DNA of 64,000 nt from Ottelia alismoides (lineage: Eukaryota > Streptophyta > Magnoliopsida > Alismatales > Hydrocharitaceae): NCBI GenBank assembly GCA_037367405.1, contig JAZKJV010000600.1, forward strand, positions 806,001-870,000, read 5' to 3'. Both the position numbers and the translations under genes were made by a program. Under the pieces are notes generated by a model. The model was not told the DNA's origin. It ran no database searches and was given only the letters and a program-made list of their open reading frames with translations. Numbering within the stretch: the stretch's first letter is position 1; every line of letters begins with the position of its first letter. This document shows positions 1-12,515 of the stretch, piece after piece.

Positions 1-252
1 CGTAAGCGTCTCCTCCGTCGGATCGGACTTGAGATAGGAGGTCTCTTCGTTTAGAGACTCGATCGCAACCACGCTTCAAGAGGTAATCCTATTACTTGTT
101 TGTGGTTTATATGAAACGATCCGATAAGTGTTCTTGGATCATGTGGTTTCGTCGCATGAAAAAAATTTAATTTCCGCTGCATAGAACAACTAGTCCGACT
201 AGTCATTCTTCATCGTATTCGATACGATGCTCACGCTTCCGTGATGCGCTTG
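1..252 (+). repeat. 3' end of a long copia-type LTR (LTR-A family), cut by the window edge
   Basis: The first ~250 bases match, by eye at roughly 80 percent, the reverse complement of about 12520-12770 (for example the shared stretches GGTCTCTTCGTTTAGAGACT and GTTCTTGGATCATGTGGTTT) and more weakly the end of the minus-strand LTR at 52530-55555. LTR-A occurs four times in this window. No primer binding site follows, so this is probably a 3' or solo LTR. The end near 252 is approximate. Confidence 0.7.
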
Positions 253-1450
253 AGGATCTAACCATATCCTTCAAACTTCCCATAGCACTGGTGAGACCAT
301 TGTTGATGTTCACCTCGAGCTTCCCCTGACCTCTCATTAACGAGCAGCACCTCGGTGGAGCTCGAGGGAGGTCGTCGGAGCCAAGGTTCCTAGCCACCAC
401 CCACGACAAAGGAAGGTTGAGTAGATGCCCTTGGATCTTGATCGAAGGGTATTTGCATCAACAAATCCCTAGCCGTGTAATCCTCAGATGGAGGAGTATC
501 CACAATCGTTAGATCCAATCACACGAGTCTCCCAGCCTCAGGTGGACCCACTCCACTACAACACACCATGCACAACTTCAGTATCCCAAGCATGCAACAG
601 AACCTTCGTCCGCATCCGAGCCTAGCTCGTGTACATGCATGTTGCATGCGGGCTGGGCAATTTGTAGCTATGTCCTTCGATCTTCTGGAGTTTGCAAGAA
701 GGTCCTTCCAAGTGCATGTGCATTGCACATGCATTCCTGGAAAATTTGCATGAGTGCCCCATTAAGTTTTCTTAATTACACTTATGCCCCTACGAAGGGC
801 CTAATTGCATAATTATCTCATTTTATTTCGCATATTTTTACTGCATTTATGCCTTGAATTAAAACAAACATATCTTGAACATAAGAACTTCGATTTGGTT
901 GATTTCAATTTCATTTTTTTGCTCTTTTCATTTTCTTTATAATGGCAAGCTTATTTATTTGATTTGACACCTTATTATTTATGCAAAATTTTAGGTGTTC
1001 ATTGTCTCATTTATTTATCATTTAAATGTCATTATTGAATCTTTGTTCAGTTTGATGATCAATTTGATGATGAAATCAAATCACCTTTTATTTGCTCAGT
1101 TTGTGAATTATTTTAGAGCATATTATCCTATGCTTGCATATTATTACACGTACATCTCATTTAATTGCATAAAATCAAAAAAAGTGTATGCATCGTCTCC
1201 GTGCCATTTTGTTTGCATTGTATATTTGTGCATTCTATGTTGTGCATTGTGTTTGCATAACGAGACCTATATCAATGACTCTAATCACTCAACCTTAGTC
1301 AATAATTTTTGATTGATAGATGAGGAGGCGTGTGTCCATGTATTTGACTTTGGTATACTTACTATTTAAAAATTCTCCACAACATTCAAAGATTGCAATT
1401 TTTGATAGATCATTTTTTTTCATCTCCTATACTACAATTATTGATTTTTA
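253..1450. other. No gene recognised; possible decayed Athila-type LTR
   Basis: Open frames at 203-409 (minus), 568-753 and 995-1312 (plus) match nothing I know. The order of features recalls the young Athila-like LTR at 21360-22000: a moderately GC-rich part with a phrase like CGAAGGGTATTTGCATCAAC, then a segment resembling TACAAAAATGCCCCTGCGAA, then an AT-rich tail. The similarity is weak and seen only by eye. Confidence 0.3.
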
Positions 1451-1525
1451 AAGAGGTGAAAATAACGATTCATCAGGAGGACGTTGGAAAGTAGAGTAGG
1501 TATCGATAGGTTTTTGCACCTTTCC

Positions 1526-1746
1526 ATGAATAATTAGAAGGTGGCTGTTCCCTGGAGATGGAGGAGAAGAAGCACAATGAGAGTTGGTGGGGGCCTGGTC
1601 ATGAATAATTAGAAGATCGCTGTTCCCTGGAGATGGAGAAGAAGCACAAAGGGAGTTGGTAGGGGTCTGGTCATGAATAATTAGAAGATCGCTGTTACCT
1701 CTGGAGATGGAGGAGAAGCACAAAGGGAGTTGGTGGGGGTCTGGTC
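1526..1746. repeat. Three-copy minisatellite, unit 72-75 bp
   Basis: Three direct repeats start with ATGAATAATTAGAAG at 1526, 1601 and 1673 and end with GGTC. Units are 75, 72 and 74 bp and differ by small indels and substitutions. The minus-strand open frame over them (1448-1723) only reflects the repeats and is not a gene. Confidence 0.9.
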
Positions 1747-2819
1747 TATACGTGGAACATTGATGAGGAGGACATCTGTGTATCCACGTGATGCTGCTCT
1801 CGGCTTCAGCATCAGCATGGCCCCTCGTCCTCGCCTGCTATCTGGACATGCAGCACATTCCAAAGTCGTCGCAGTCATTATGTCTTCGATGATATATCGA
1901 TTTCTATGTCTTCATAGTGGATCTATCTTTCCAACGCGACTGGACATGCACATCTACAAGTGTTTCGAGCATCACATCTTCCAATAGGTAGGATCACGGA
2001 GTGTGCATAAATTAGAAGGGGGTACAACTACACTGACTACCTCTATAATATTAATAGCTTCACGAACACAGTACAGTATCAGTTTCCTCCCATTTTTTAG
2101 TAGCCGATCGATGACCGCAGATTTGTAGATGGTCAGAGCCGTCTTTTCTGAACTCCTCGATATCTCGATATCCTGATGTTTCGACCTCTCATCATAGAGA
2201 GCTATTTATATAAGATTATGTATGTCAATTACCTATGTTGCATTGGAAGTTTGTTGCCAGGAGTCTGAAGTTTGTCGGAAAATGGTAGATATCAGATAGC
2301 AGTTTTATAAAAGCGCTTTTGTATACTTTAGTAAACGTAGGCTAATGGTTAAAAGACGTATACTTAATCCAAACATATAGTTTTAAAAAATATGCGCATC
2401 TATTTTCGACGTAATCTTTGTGATTGGATTTGGGCCGATATTCTTCCCTAAATTGAGAAAGGATCTCGGCCTGGCCCATAACTCGGAAGTCATGCAACAA
2501 CTCAGTACTCTCATCCTGTGTAACCACAATCCAAGATTGTATAACCCTAAATTGTGATTTGTTGAGATTGATTGTTATAATCAATCAAAGATTGTATTCA
2601 CAATCCATATGTGTTATTTGATTTTTCTACCTTGAGGTCATGAGAGAGAACCGAACACCATGGTCTTGTGTGTCAGTATACTTTACATGCATTTATGGTG
2701 GTTTATTGTGCATCTATTCATATCCCAACAACATTACACAAATTTCGCAAATTAAGTAAGGAAGCTTCTCCTCTGCAGTTGGTAACAATGCTTGTCAATT
2801 TAGGATAACTAAAAAATGT
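1747..2819. other. No gene recognised
   Basis: AT-rich sequence with short chance frames only (1730-1987 plus, 2342-2584 minus). It may hold the lost 5' part of the Athila-type element whose pol begins at 2820, but I see no gag, primer binding site or LTR. Confidence 0.4.
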
Positions 2820-5640
2820 ATGGGTTGGTGGGAGTTTGAAAGCTGCTATGAAACGAAGTTGTCACAAGTTTTGCCGTCAAACATGAAGTATGCCTTTCGT
2901 GTTGGTGAGCCTAATATGTACCTGGTCATTATCAATTCCCATTTGACCAAAGATCAAGAATCTCATCTGCTTGATGTTCTTGAAAGAAACCGCAAGGCGA
3001 TAAGCTGGAAAATCACATTTCTCTATGGGATTGACCCATCACTCTCCTCGCATCACATTTACCTTGAAGAAGATAGAAAGCCTCCAGAGAATTCTAACAC
3101 GGATTGAATCCTAATCTCCAAGAGGTTGTGACGCAATAAATTATGAAATGGTGTGATGCAAGATTTATATATCCCATCTCTGATTCCCTACATGTGATGT
3201 CGAAGAAATCTGGATCACCATTGTAACTAATGACAAGGGAGAGGAGATTCCGACCAGAGTACCAACTTCATGTTATGTCGGTGTGGACTACTATTTTACT
3301 ACCAAGAAGGACCATTTTTCACTTCCCTTCATCGACTAGATAGTCAAAAGACTAGACACGGAGGAATATTTCTACTTCTTGGTCTATTACTCTTGTTACA
3401 AACAAGTCACCATGGCATCTAAGGGCTAAGTAAAAACTACCTTCGCCTATCCGTTTGGGACTTATGCCTTCAGAAGAATACTCTTTGGATTGTGTAATGA
3501 ACCAGCTACATTCCAAAGGTGCATGCTGACAATATTCGATGATATGGTTGGTAGTTTCCTTGAGGTGTTCATGGACAATTTCTCATTCAATCGGGATAGT
3601 TTAAGCAATATCTCAGATATCTAGTCAAGTTCTGAATAGGTGTTGTGAAGTCAATCTTGTGCTTATGTGGGAAAAGAGTCACTTTATGATGACCGAAGGA
3701 ATTGTATTGGGTGTCATCTCTAAGCATGACATGGAGGGTGACCCAGCTTAGTTTGATGTAATTTCATAACTTGAGCCACCAACTAATTTGAAGCGAGTCC
3801 AGTAATTTCTAGGGTATGCAGGATTTAATAGAAGATTCATTAAATACTTCAATAAAGATTGCCTGACTGTTGATTGAGCTTCTTGGAAAGGAGACCGATT
3901 TTGTCATTGATGACAAGGTTCTCAAGTCCTTCAATCTGTTGAAGTACCTTATCACACATGCTCGTATCTCACAACTATTTAATTGGTCTCTTCCTTTTGA
4001 GATCATGATGGTCACCTCTGATTACGCAATAGGTGTTGTTTTTGGGAAAAGATGGGATGTACTTATATTTTATATTCATTACACTAGGAAAACACTTGAT
4101 GAGGCCCAGAAAAACTACACTGTCATGGAGAAAGAGCTACTAGCCATAGTTTTTGCACATGATAAGTTCATATCACACTTACTAGGATCCAAGATTATAG
4201 TCCACACAGATCATTCTACCATATAATACCTACAAAGTAAGAAGGATGCCAAGCCTTGTCTGATTCGATGAATTCTTCTACTCTAGAAATTTGATTTAGA
4301 AAATTGATACAAGCTTGGATTCAAGAACATGGTGGCAAACCATCTTTCTAGAATAGTTGAAATTGAGACTCCTAAGCAGAATACAATTCCGATCACAGAG
4401 ACCTTTCTAGATGAGGCAATTTTGTTTGTTGCCCCACCCCCATTGTATGTTAATATAATGAATTACCTTGTCTCCAAGAAGACTCCACCTTATTGGAAAA
4501 CGCTCAAAGTTTATAAATTATTGTCAGATATACATTTCTACTAGTGAATCCTTATCTCTTCCATGAGGGAGCATATTGCATCTAGAGGAGGTGTATACCT
4601 CATGAGAAAATAACATGTGTACTAGAATATTGTCATGAACTTAAAGCTGGTGGACACCATTCTGGAAATAGAATGACAACTAAAGTGTTTCAATATGACC
4701 TATGGTAGCCAACACTCTTTAAGGATGTATCCGAATATGTAAAAGGATGCACTGACTATCAGAGAATGTGAGGCACAATCATCTCGAGAGACACGATGCC
4801 TTTAAAATACATTCAAGTCTCAGACGTCTTTAACGCATGAGGCATTTACTTCATGTTCCCATTCCCTAACAACAAAGGTTTCAAGTACTTCCTATTGGAT
4901 ATTGATTATATGAGACATTGGTGGAGGATATCCCCACTCAAGCCGCAAACAAGCGAACTGTCAGATGATTCCTCAAAGACAACATAATTTCGCAATTCGA
5001 GATACTGAAAATCCTGATATGACATGGGGGAAACCACTTCGTAAACAAAGAAGTTAAGAAAGTGATTAAAGAGTACGGCTTCGACCATCAGGTCTCCACA
5101 TCGTACCACCCACAATCTAATGACTTGGCTGAATGTTCGAACATGGAGATAAAGACAATTCTACTAAAGATTGTGCGACCTAATAGGAAGAAGAACTGGT
5201 CATGGCTGCTTGACTCAATTTATTAGGCTTATCGTACTGTGTACTCCTCTAGGCATGTCTCTCTACCACCTTGTCTATGGAAAGACACATCATATTTCCT
5301 TGGAACTAATTCATAGATATTTATGGGCACTCAACATGTATAACATGGATTCTGAAAAAGCCAAAAAGAACAGATAAGTTGATCTGAACTGCCTGCTTGA
5401 AATCAGAGATTATGCATACAATAACAACGACATGTACAAGAAGAAAGTCAAGAAATGACATGATAAACATATCCATAAATGACTTTCGATCTTGGATTGA
5501 AGGTTTGATTTTTAGATGCCAAGTTGAGAATATTTCCAAGCAAGCTGAAGAGATGTGAATAGGGCCATTCTTAGTAAGAACTGTGAGTGATAACATATCC
5601 TATTGATATCTCAATTATCACCTGACACACAACCGTGTGT
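2820..5640 (+). pseudogene. Athila-type pol remnant (RT, RNase H, integrase)
   Basis: The translation follows the Athila pol order through many frameshifts and stops. The pre-RT segment LTKDQESHLLDVLERNRKAI lies near 2940-3000. RT includes TTFAYPFGTYAFRR and FGLCNEPATFQR (about 3440-3525), and its catalytic box reads FMDN where FMDD is usual. RNase H is open at 3870-4226, with DYAIGVVFGKR, YTVMEKELLAIVFAHDKF and IVHTDHS. A connection ending in NHLSR follows at 4329. Integrase keeps a zinc-finger-like HELKAGGHHSGNRMTTKVFQ with CTDYQR (about 4640-4770), and YGFDHQVSTSYHPQSND in the core (about 5080-5120). The product cannot be functional. Family assignment rests on remembered Athila motifs. Confidence 0.9.
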
Positions 5641-8145
5641 GGTACCTAAAACATGACACATTCATGTCTGTCGTAGACTCAATTCAAGTGTTGTTTCATG
5701 AAGAGATCCTAGAAACAAAGAGATCAAATACTTAATCTCAAAAATCAGATAAAATTTTATCTTCTTGTTTTCTTCTTTTCCTCCTCATATCTGAATCTTT
5801 CGATGCACTCGTCTCTTTCGTCACTATTATATTTAGGATATGCTTCATCCTAAGCATAGAGGGCATGAGTAATATGAGTGGTTCATTCTTTGATCCCTCG
5901 TCTGTCTCCTCGATTCTTGAGTACTCTGTCTACACTCGCGGATATTTCACCATAAGTATAGGGGGAGACATGCCAAGATAGTTTCGTACATTTTACCCTC
6001 ATCCCTCTCTACATGTTACATACAACTAGTTAAACTTAGGATTAATTGATCCTAAGTATAGGGGATGGTTAACTTTTCATTCTTTATTTATTCCTTGTAG
6101 TATAGACTTTCCTATAGTCAGCATGAGTTATGAATTCCTTTCTTTCTTTGATCGCTATGGAGACATAGCTCAACCAAAGTATAGGGGGTCTTACATACGT
6201 TGTGTATACTTCAGCCATAACTCATATTTTGTATTTTTGGATAATATGCTTAAAAATACTATATGGATAAGGGTATACAATCAATTAGTTATAAAGAAAA
6301 CACTATTAAATATAAAATTATTTCTAATTCTTTGTATATACTGATCAATAAATCTGATTTAAAAATATTTTGCAAAATAATTTGAAAATTGGTTGGAAAA
6401 TATCTTGACAAGTCTTTTGAAACCGTTTGGAAAACTTTTGTGAAATATTTCAAACCTTTGTAAAAATATTTTCAAATACTTGCAAAAATATTTTTCATTT
6501 GTTTGAATAAAATTTTCTAAAATTCAACTTGCAAATGATTTGGAAAATGATTGCAAAAATACTTTGAAAATCTATACATATGGTTTGAAAAATCATTGCA
6601 AATTGATTTTCTAAATTTTTAAATATTTACAAAATTGTTTATAAAATTTATTTTCAAAACAAAAAGGTTTTAAAATTGTTTGTTAAAATTATTTCAAATT
6701 TATTTTGAGAACCTTATACATAATTCTTTGCATGCCTTGTATATAAAAACCTATGAATAACAACTAACTTAACATGTACAAATTCCTCGTGTAAATCCTA
6801 CAACCAATTCTTGTAAATATTGATGCACTCCTATGTAAATATTTGTACATATTTCTTTCACTAACCATTATTCAAAAATCACTAAATTTGCAAAATATTT
6901 TCAAAAATTGCATAAACATTTTTAAATCATTTTTAAAAAAATCTATAAAAATTCAACATCAAAAAATTACCTCACAAAAGTATTTTCTTTTTATTGCATT
7001 GCATTTACATTTTTCAGATTGATAATGACAATTGAACTAATCTAAATAAAGTCTGAAGATTTAAGCTTGGCCGGACCTTAATTCACTTAATCACATGAAC
7101 CTTATAGGAACTAGAATTGAGGCGCTTCAAGTCAGCTAGATTTAATTCTTTGAGACCACAAGACTAGGTTCAAATGTCATCCTGATTGCATAAGTAGAAT
7201 ATTTTAAAACACATGCATGACTCTTGTCGAAAATGTCTGAACTGGGACACATGCACCTTACACTTGCTCAACTCAATTGAAGTGGTAGAGGGTCGGATTT
7301 GTCGACATGAGGGAGAAGTGATTGGAAATATAAAAAGTCACAGTCTATAGCCATTGTACCCTAACCAGATTCAGTAGAGACGAGGCCTAAGGACATAAGG
7401 TTGTGGGTTGCAATAATGCTTCAAAAGAGGAATAGTCTACTAGCTCAAGAGGGAAAAGTCCTTTTGAAAATGTTGTTGTAAATATTATTAAAAAATACAA
7501 AATAAAAAACATCAAAAAATATAGATGGGAAAAATTCAAAGAAAACTCAATTCCCATCGTAGTATGTATGTATATATGAAATTAGTAAGCTTGTGCTTCA
7601 AAGACAAAGATTCATGTGAGCCTGTAGCTCGATGACTTGGCTACACTGGTCAAGCATCCTAGGATAGGTATCTATACTAGTTACCATCCATTCTCTCCTA
7701 AACATCCTCTTCTTGAATTGTTGCACTTGAACTTAGAAGGGAATACCCTGAGTTGCTGGAATGGGGAATTAGGGTCACCATGTTGGAGAAGACTATCTCT
7801 TTATTGCTTCAGTCGAGAGGAGTTACATACCACCAACACTATAAAAGGTAGACTCATAGTCATAAGGGTCTGCTTATGACATAGACTTGTTTTGACCTTG
7901 CTTTTGAGGAGACTTGGGTAGAGTTTTGTGGTTCTTAGAGGTTGTCGAGTTTCAATCCGCTTCTAATAAGGTTCTGACTAAACCTAAAATCTAAAGATCT
8001 GACTGAGCTCCAAACTTTAATTTTTGAAGATAAATTTAAGAGTTAAAATCAATCCAACTTATTTCGTTTTCTTTTCTTTATTTTCTTTTCTACACTTATA
8101 AGCATAATTGTTTGCTAGGGAATATCAAAGGCAAGTATAGGAGGG
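5641..8145 (+). other. 3' noncoding region of the old Athila-type element, with PPT-like hairpins
   Basis: No coding sequence. Four degenerate copies of a CTAAGTATAGGGGG-type motif occur at about 5832-5862, 5953-5969, 6033-6064 and 6113-6187; the first, third and fourth have an upstream inverted partner. A very AT-rich tract with repeated TTTGAAAA-like words runs 6350-7000. The stretch 7010-8145 parallels 27940-29105 of the young element, including the final AAAGGCAAGTATAG polypurine tract. Confidence 0.75.
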
Positions 8146-8539
8146 TGATGAATCTCCATTTCATCACATATATTCCTCCGTTTAGCCTTAAATTCCTAGC
8201 TAAATTCATGTATATTGCATTAATTTGATCAAAAAACATTTATCCATTGACATTTAAATATTGTATAAAATATTATATTTAATGCCAAAATAGAAAAATA
8301 AAGAAAAGAAAAGGAAAAGAATAAAGTGTCAAAGATACTAAATGAAGCTAGACCCCGATACCAAGTCATCATGATGACTTGGTCCAAAAGGAATAAAGTA
8401 TGGGAAAATAGGGAAAATCAACTGTACAATTAATACAACTAAAACCCTAATTTTTATTCTTCAATAATTGTATGTTTGGGACCTATTTTATTCTTTATTA
8501 TTTACACCTACAACCAATAAACTTTAAACATAAAAATTG
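8146..8539 (+). repeat. 5' part of the 3' LTR of the old Athila-type element
   Basis: Begins TGATGAATCTCCATTTCATC just after the polypurine tract, matching the LTR start at 19234 and 29106 (TGATGAATCTACGTTTCATC). The shared block includes an AAAGAAAAGAAAAGG-like run and the phrase GGGACCTATTTT. It stops where LTR-A begins at 8540. Confidence 0.85.
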
Positions 8540-11500
8540 TGTTAGACATGCGAGCCACGACAAGCCATTATGAATAAATTTTACTGTAATTCATTCACTG
8601 ATCTAAAATGAAGAATAACTAATTTTCATAATAGGTCCCTTAGTACAATTAGGGTTATGTACCATATCCATTTTAATGATCATATAGTTGTTGATTCAAA
8701 TTTTGAATCGTAGATGCTAGTTCTTGGATGATATCTGAAGAGTTAGATTGAAGATTCATCACGCACCATCAAGTGAATGTTAAGAGAGGATTTCTAGCCT
8801 GAGAGGAAGATGGAAATTCTTCTCTATAGATTGATATCTAACTGACCTATTGATACATATCCTCTACATAGGAATAAAGATTCAGAGTATAAGTTAGGTC
8901 AAATAGTTGACTTAACGAGATCAAGATAACCATGACCTATATCATATACGATACAGTCACAATATAGGCACACATCCTATAACTGGAGACATATGTGTTA
9001 GTATATGTTTGAGTATGTACATTTGGTATACCGACAGGTTGATGATCTAATAAAGGTCTCTACACCAACAAGTAGTGTGTATATAAGGGCATATGAGTAA
9101 TACGACCACTCAAAGGGATCATACAGGTTTGTTACTAAATCGGAAGACATGATCTCACTCATGAGATATTGGGTTCCATAAACGGTCGTCTTGCTTTAAA
9201 AGTTTGACTGAATTTGTAGGTTTTATATATGCTTTAGGAAAGTATATAATCAATAGCTAGGTATGATATATGCCTTTGGAAAGTATATGATCGATACCAA
9301 CTTACAATGATCGAATGAGAAACTCAATGATAAAATCCTAAAAAAGATAGTCTAAATAAGATCTAAAACTTTGGGTTTATTCTAAGTCTTCTTATATGCA
9401 GGATGTACGAGTATTAGGAATACTCAAGGGTAATGTGATCAATTAACGATTTTATAATCATGACATGTCTATTCCAAGGGAGTGATGAAATAGGATTGGA
9501 TTTTAGCGATTCTTTTCAGTCAAGAAGTAATCTAATCTTAGTCCAAATATTGAACATTGATCTGGATGTGATTCAGATGCAATGAGAAGATTATATTTAG
9601 GGCCTTGATTTAATTAATAATCTATGAGAGGTCTCCGAGATCTAGATTTGTGATGTGATCTCAATATACAAGTCACTATATGTGGAATGTAGAATCTCCT
9701 TGTCCTTATCTCCAAGTATCTGAGGAGAAAACACACCATTCTTGTTAGTATTCAGGAATAATTAGATTGATGAAATATCTGACCATTGGGAAATCGATAA
9801 CTAAATGAGATTTAAGTATCATTAGTAATGTGGATTTGATTTATATTATTTAAATTCATGAGAATTATGATCTAATATAATTAAATGTGATTTAATTATC
9901 ATGGATATGAATATTATGGATAGTACTATCTATATTAATCATATTTATTATTAATGTGATTTATAATATATAAGATAGGGATATTCGTAAATAACATTTA
10001 CAATTTAAATGTTGATGTGAATTGAATTTACATTGAAAAATTAATTGAAGATGTAATTTATAATTTATTTTGGAGTAAATTACAAGGAGGTCCCCAAACT
10101 TTACACCTCATAACAATGTGGTCCCCAAACTCTCAATTGTATCGATTTAGTCCCCAAAGTACTCCATTGGTATCAATGTGATCCCCTTCCGGATGTTCAC
10201 CGTTAAATACACCTAATAACGTTGACAAACAATATGAATGGACCAAAATACCCTTCTTCAAAATCCCTTCTGGTTTGCCCTAATCCCAAGAAAACACTCC
10301 CCTTCCAATGCAAATCCCCTTCCTGCTCCTAACATACGAGTAGAACCCATCCAGATTCGGTTCTTCTCCTCTCGCCCCCGTCTCTGGCCCTCCCCTTCCT
10401 CTTTTCAAACCACAAACGAAGCCCTTCCTCCTCCCCCACACACTCTTCTCCTCCCATCCTCTTTTAGTCACACTAAATGGAACCCCTGCCTCTTGATATC
10501 CCCGTCTAGGCCCTTCCTCTGCAGCAGCTCCTCCACGATCTAGACAGAATCATGCCATGAAACTGAATCTGTAGCGAATATAAAATATAAACAGAATCAT
10601 GAACTTAATATTAATTCCAAAATAAAAAATCCACACCATCACTCAAGCAAACACAAGTTGAATACATATCCATAAAGCATAAAGTATCTAGAATCAAATC
10701 AATGTAAAGCCCAACAAAGCATAGAATTTGCTGGTTCAAAGTGCATTCACACATGTGAGTTGTCTTAATTACAAAAAATATAAGCATTAAGCCTGTAGCT
10801 CCAAAAAATGGAAAAAATCCAGTTACAATCAGACATTTAACTTAGACAGTCCCTTCAAAGTAAAATGTGATCGACTCCACGTAAATCTCATCGAATTTGC
10901 TGCTGCAAAAATCCAACCATATCCTGCAATAAGAAGAGCATTGCAATAAGAAGAGTACCTAGAACTACACTTATAACAAAAAAACAAGATATGCAAATGG
11001 GTATGAATGGAGGAATGTAAGGGGCACCTGCTTTGATGGTGATTCCTCGACGAGAAGCTCGAACCCGAACTTCGAACGTAGGGCTTTCACAGTCCAGATC
11101 GGGAAGGAGCTGCTGGAGAGGAAGGGGATAGATTGGGATATCAAGAGGTGGAGGTTCCATTTCGGGTGATGAAATGAGGAAGGGGAGGAGAGAAGCGTGT
11201 GTGGGGGGGGGGGGGGGGGAAGGGGCTTCGTTTGTGGCTTGAAAAAGGAGGAAGGGGAGGGCCAGAGACGGGGAGGGGGGGGGGGGGGGAGGAGAAGCAC
11301 CGAATCTAGATGGGTTCTACTCGTGTGTTGAGAGGAGGAACAGGAATTGCATTGGAAGGGGAGTGCTTTTCTTGGGATTAGGGAAAACCGGAAGGGATTC
11401 CAAAGAAGGGTATTTTGGTATATTCACTTTGTTTGTCAAAGTTGGTAGGTGTATTTAACGGTGGACATCCGGAAAGGGATCACATTGGTACCAATGGAGT

Positions 11501-12515
11501 ACTTTGGGGACTAAATCGATACAATTGAGAGTTTGGGGACCACATTGTTACGACGTTTAAAGTTTGGGGACCTCCTTTTAATTTACTCTTTATTTTGGGT
11601 ATGTCAATATGATTCACAAATTTCTAATGATATGATTGAAATCTAATAGATAAAATTTGGATTTAATTTTGTGAAATAATATAAAATAAAAGTTATTGTA
11701 TATAATGAATGTTTATATGAGATATTAGATCTCATATAAAAGGGAGAAGGAGTGCACCTTCCATTTAAGGAGAGTGGACGTCCACCTTGATTTAGGACTC
11801 AAGGTAATTGTCCCCCTTAATTGGAAGGAGCATTGAATCCTTCCTAATCCTTCATGGAAAATTGATTTGATTGAATTTATTTATATTTATGATTTATTCA
11901 ATATATATTAAATTAAATTAAATTAATTGTTGGTGTATTTTAGAACAAAATCATGGCTGCTGAAAGAAACACAAATCAATACCTACCATTGGATTCGTGT
12001 TGTCCATGGATTGAGATCCATGTACTCCCAAAATATTATAAAAGAAAAAGCAACCCTCAACTTCTTTTACAACATAGAATTCAAAAACTCTCTCTCTCTC
12101 TCTCTCTCTTTCTCATCATAATACGCTCTCCCTCTTTCTCTCTAAGTGGCTGTCCACTTTGTGACCCACAGAGGATCATCGTCATCGCTACGGCGTCATG
12201 CTGCTTCTTCAACCGCTCATGGACCTTTGTCCTCCTCAATGCTTCTACTACGTGAAGAAGACCTCAAATTTGTGTGACGAAATCAGAAGATCCATTTCTT
12301 GGATCAACATCTTGGATTGCTAGAAGGATGCATCTTACCAACACAAGCATCTCCTCTACGGGGTCGAAACTGAGACATGTTGTCTCTTCTTTAGAGGCTT
12401 CTATTGTAACCATTCTTCAAGAGGTTTTCCTTATATCTTCTATGTGATTAAGATGAAATTATTCGAGAAGTGATCTAAGATCATGTGGTTGAAGGATATG
12501 GAAATATCCTTAAGT
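8540..12515 (+). repeat. LTR-A copy, plus orientation (left arm of an inverted pair), split by a MULE
   Basis: Starts TGTTAGACATGCGAGCC at 8540 and is the inverted counterpart of 12516-15150. Matching landmarks include AACCCTAATTGTACTA-type sequence in both arms, the ATAGTGACTTG-type phrase, and (TC)n at 12091-12113 against (GA)n at 12974-13000. Without the inserted element at 10073-11588 it is about 2.45 kb. Its distal end is lost at the junction near 12515, where the opposite LTR begins. No internal region or primer binding site accompanies it. Confidence 0.8.
10073..11588. mobile_element. Non-autonomous Mutator-like element (MULE) with long TIRs
   Basis: The ends are inverted repeats beginning GAGTAAATTACAAGGAGGTC on the left and GAGTAAATTAAAAGGAGGTC when the right end is reverse-complemented. 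The similarity continues for roughly 480-500 bp on each side (10073 to about 10555, and about 11090 to 11588). A perfect 9-bp target duplication, TTTATTTTG, flanks it at 10064-10072 and 11589-11597, which is the MULE signature. The ~530-bp centre has no convincing coding capacity. The TIRs are GC-rich and carry poly-C or poly-G runs, so the open frames at 10238-10543 and 10971-11300 are the same TIR read from both ends. Confidence 0.92.

Larger units (their letters stand above)
2820..8539 (+). mobile_element. Old, 5'-truncated Athila-type Ty3/gypsy element
   Basis: From 5' to 3' this is a degenerate pol (2820-5640), a long noncoding tract (5641-8145), a polypurine tract AAGTATAGGAGGG ending at 8145, and the first 394 bp of the 3' LTR (8146-8539), which is cut by an LTR-A insertion. 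The LTR starts TGATGAATCT and follows the young element at 19234-32928 closely for several hundred bases; the upstream noncoding tract is also alignable. This copy therefore belongs to the same family but is much older and, unlike the young one, still shows RT, RNase H and integrase. Confidence 0.85.
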
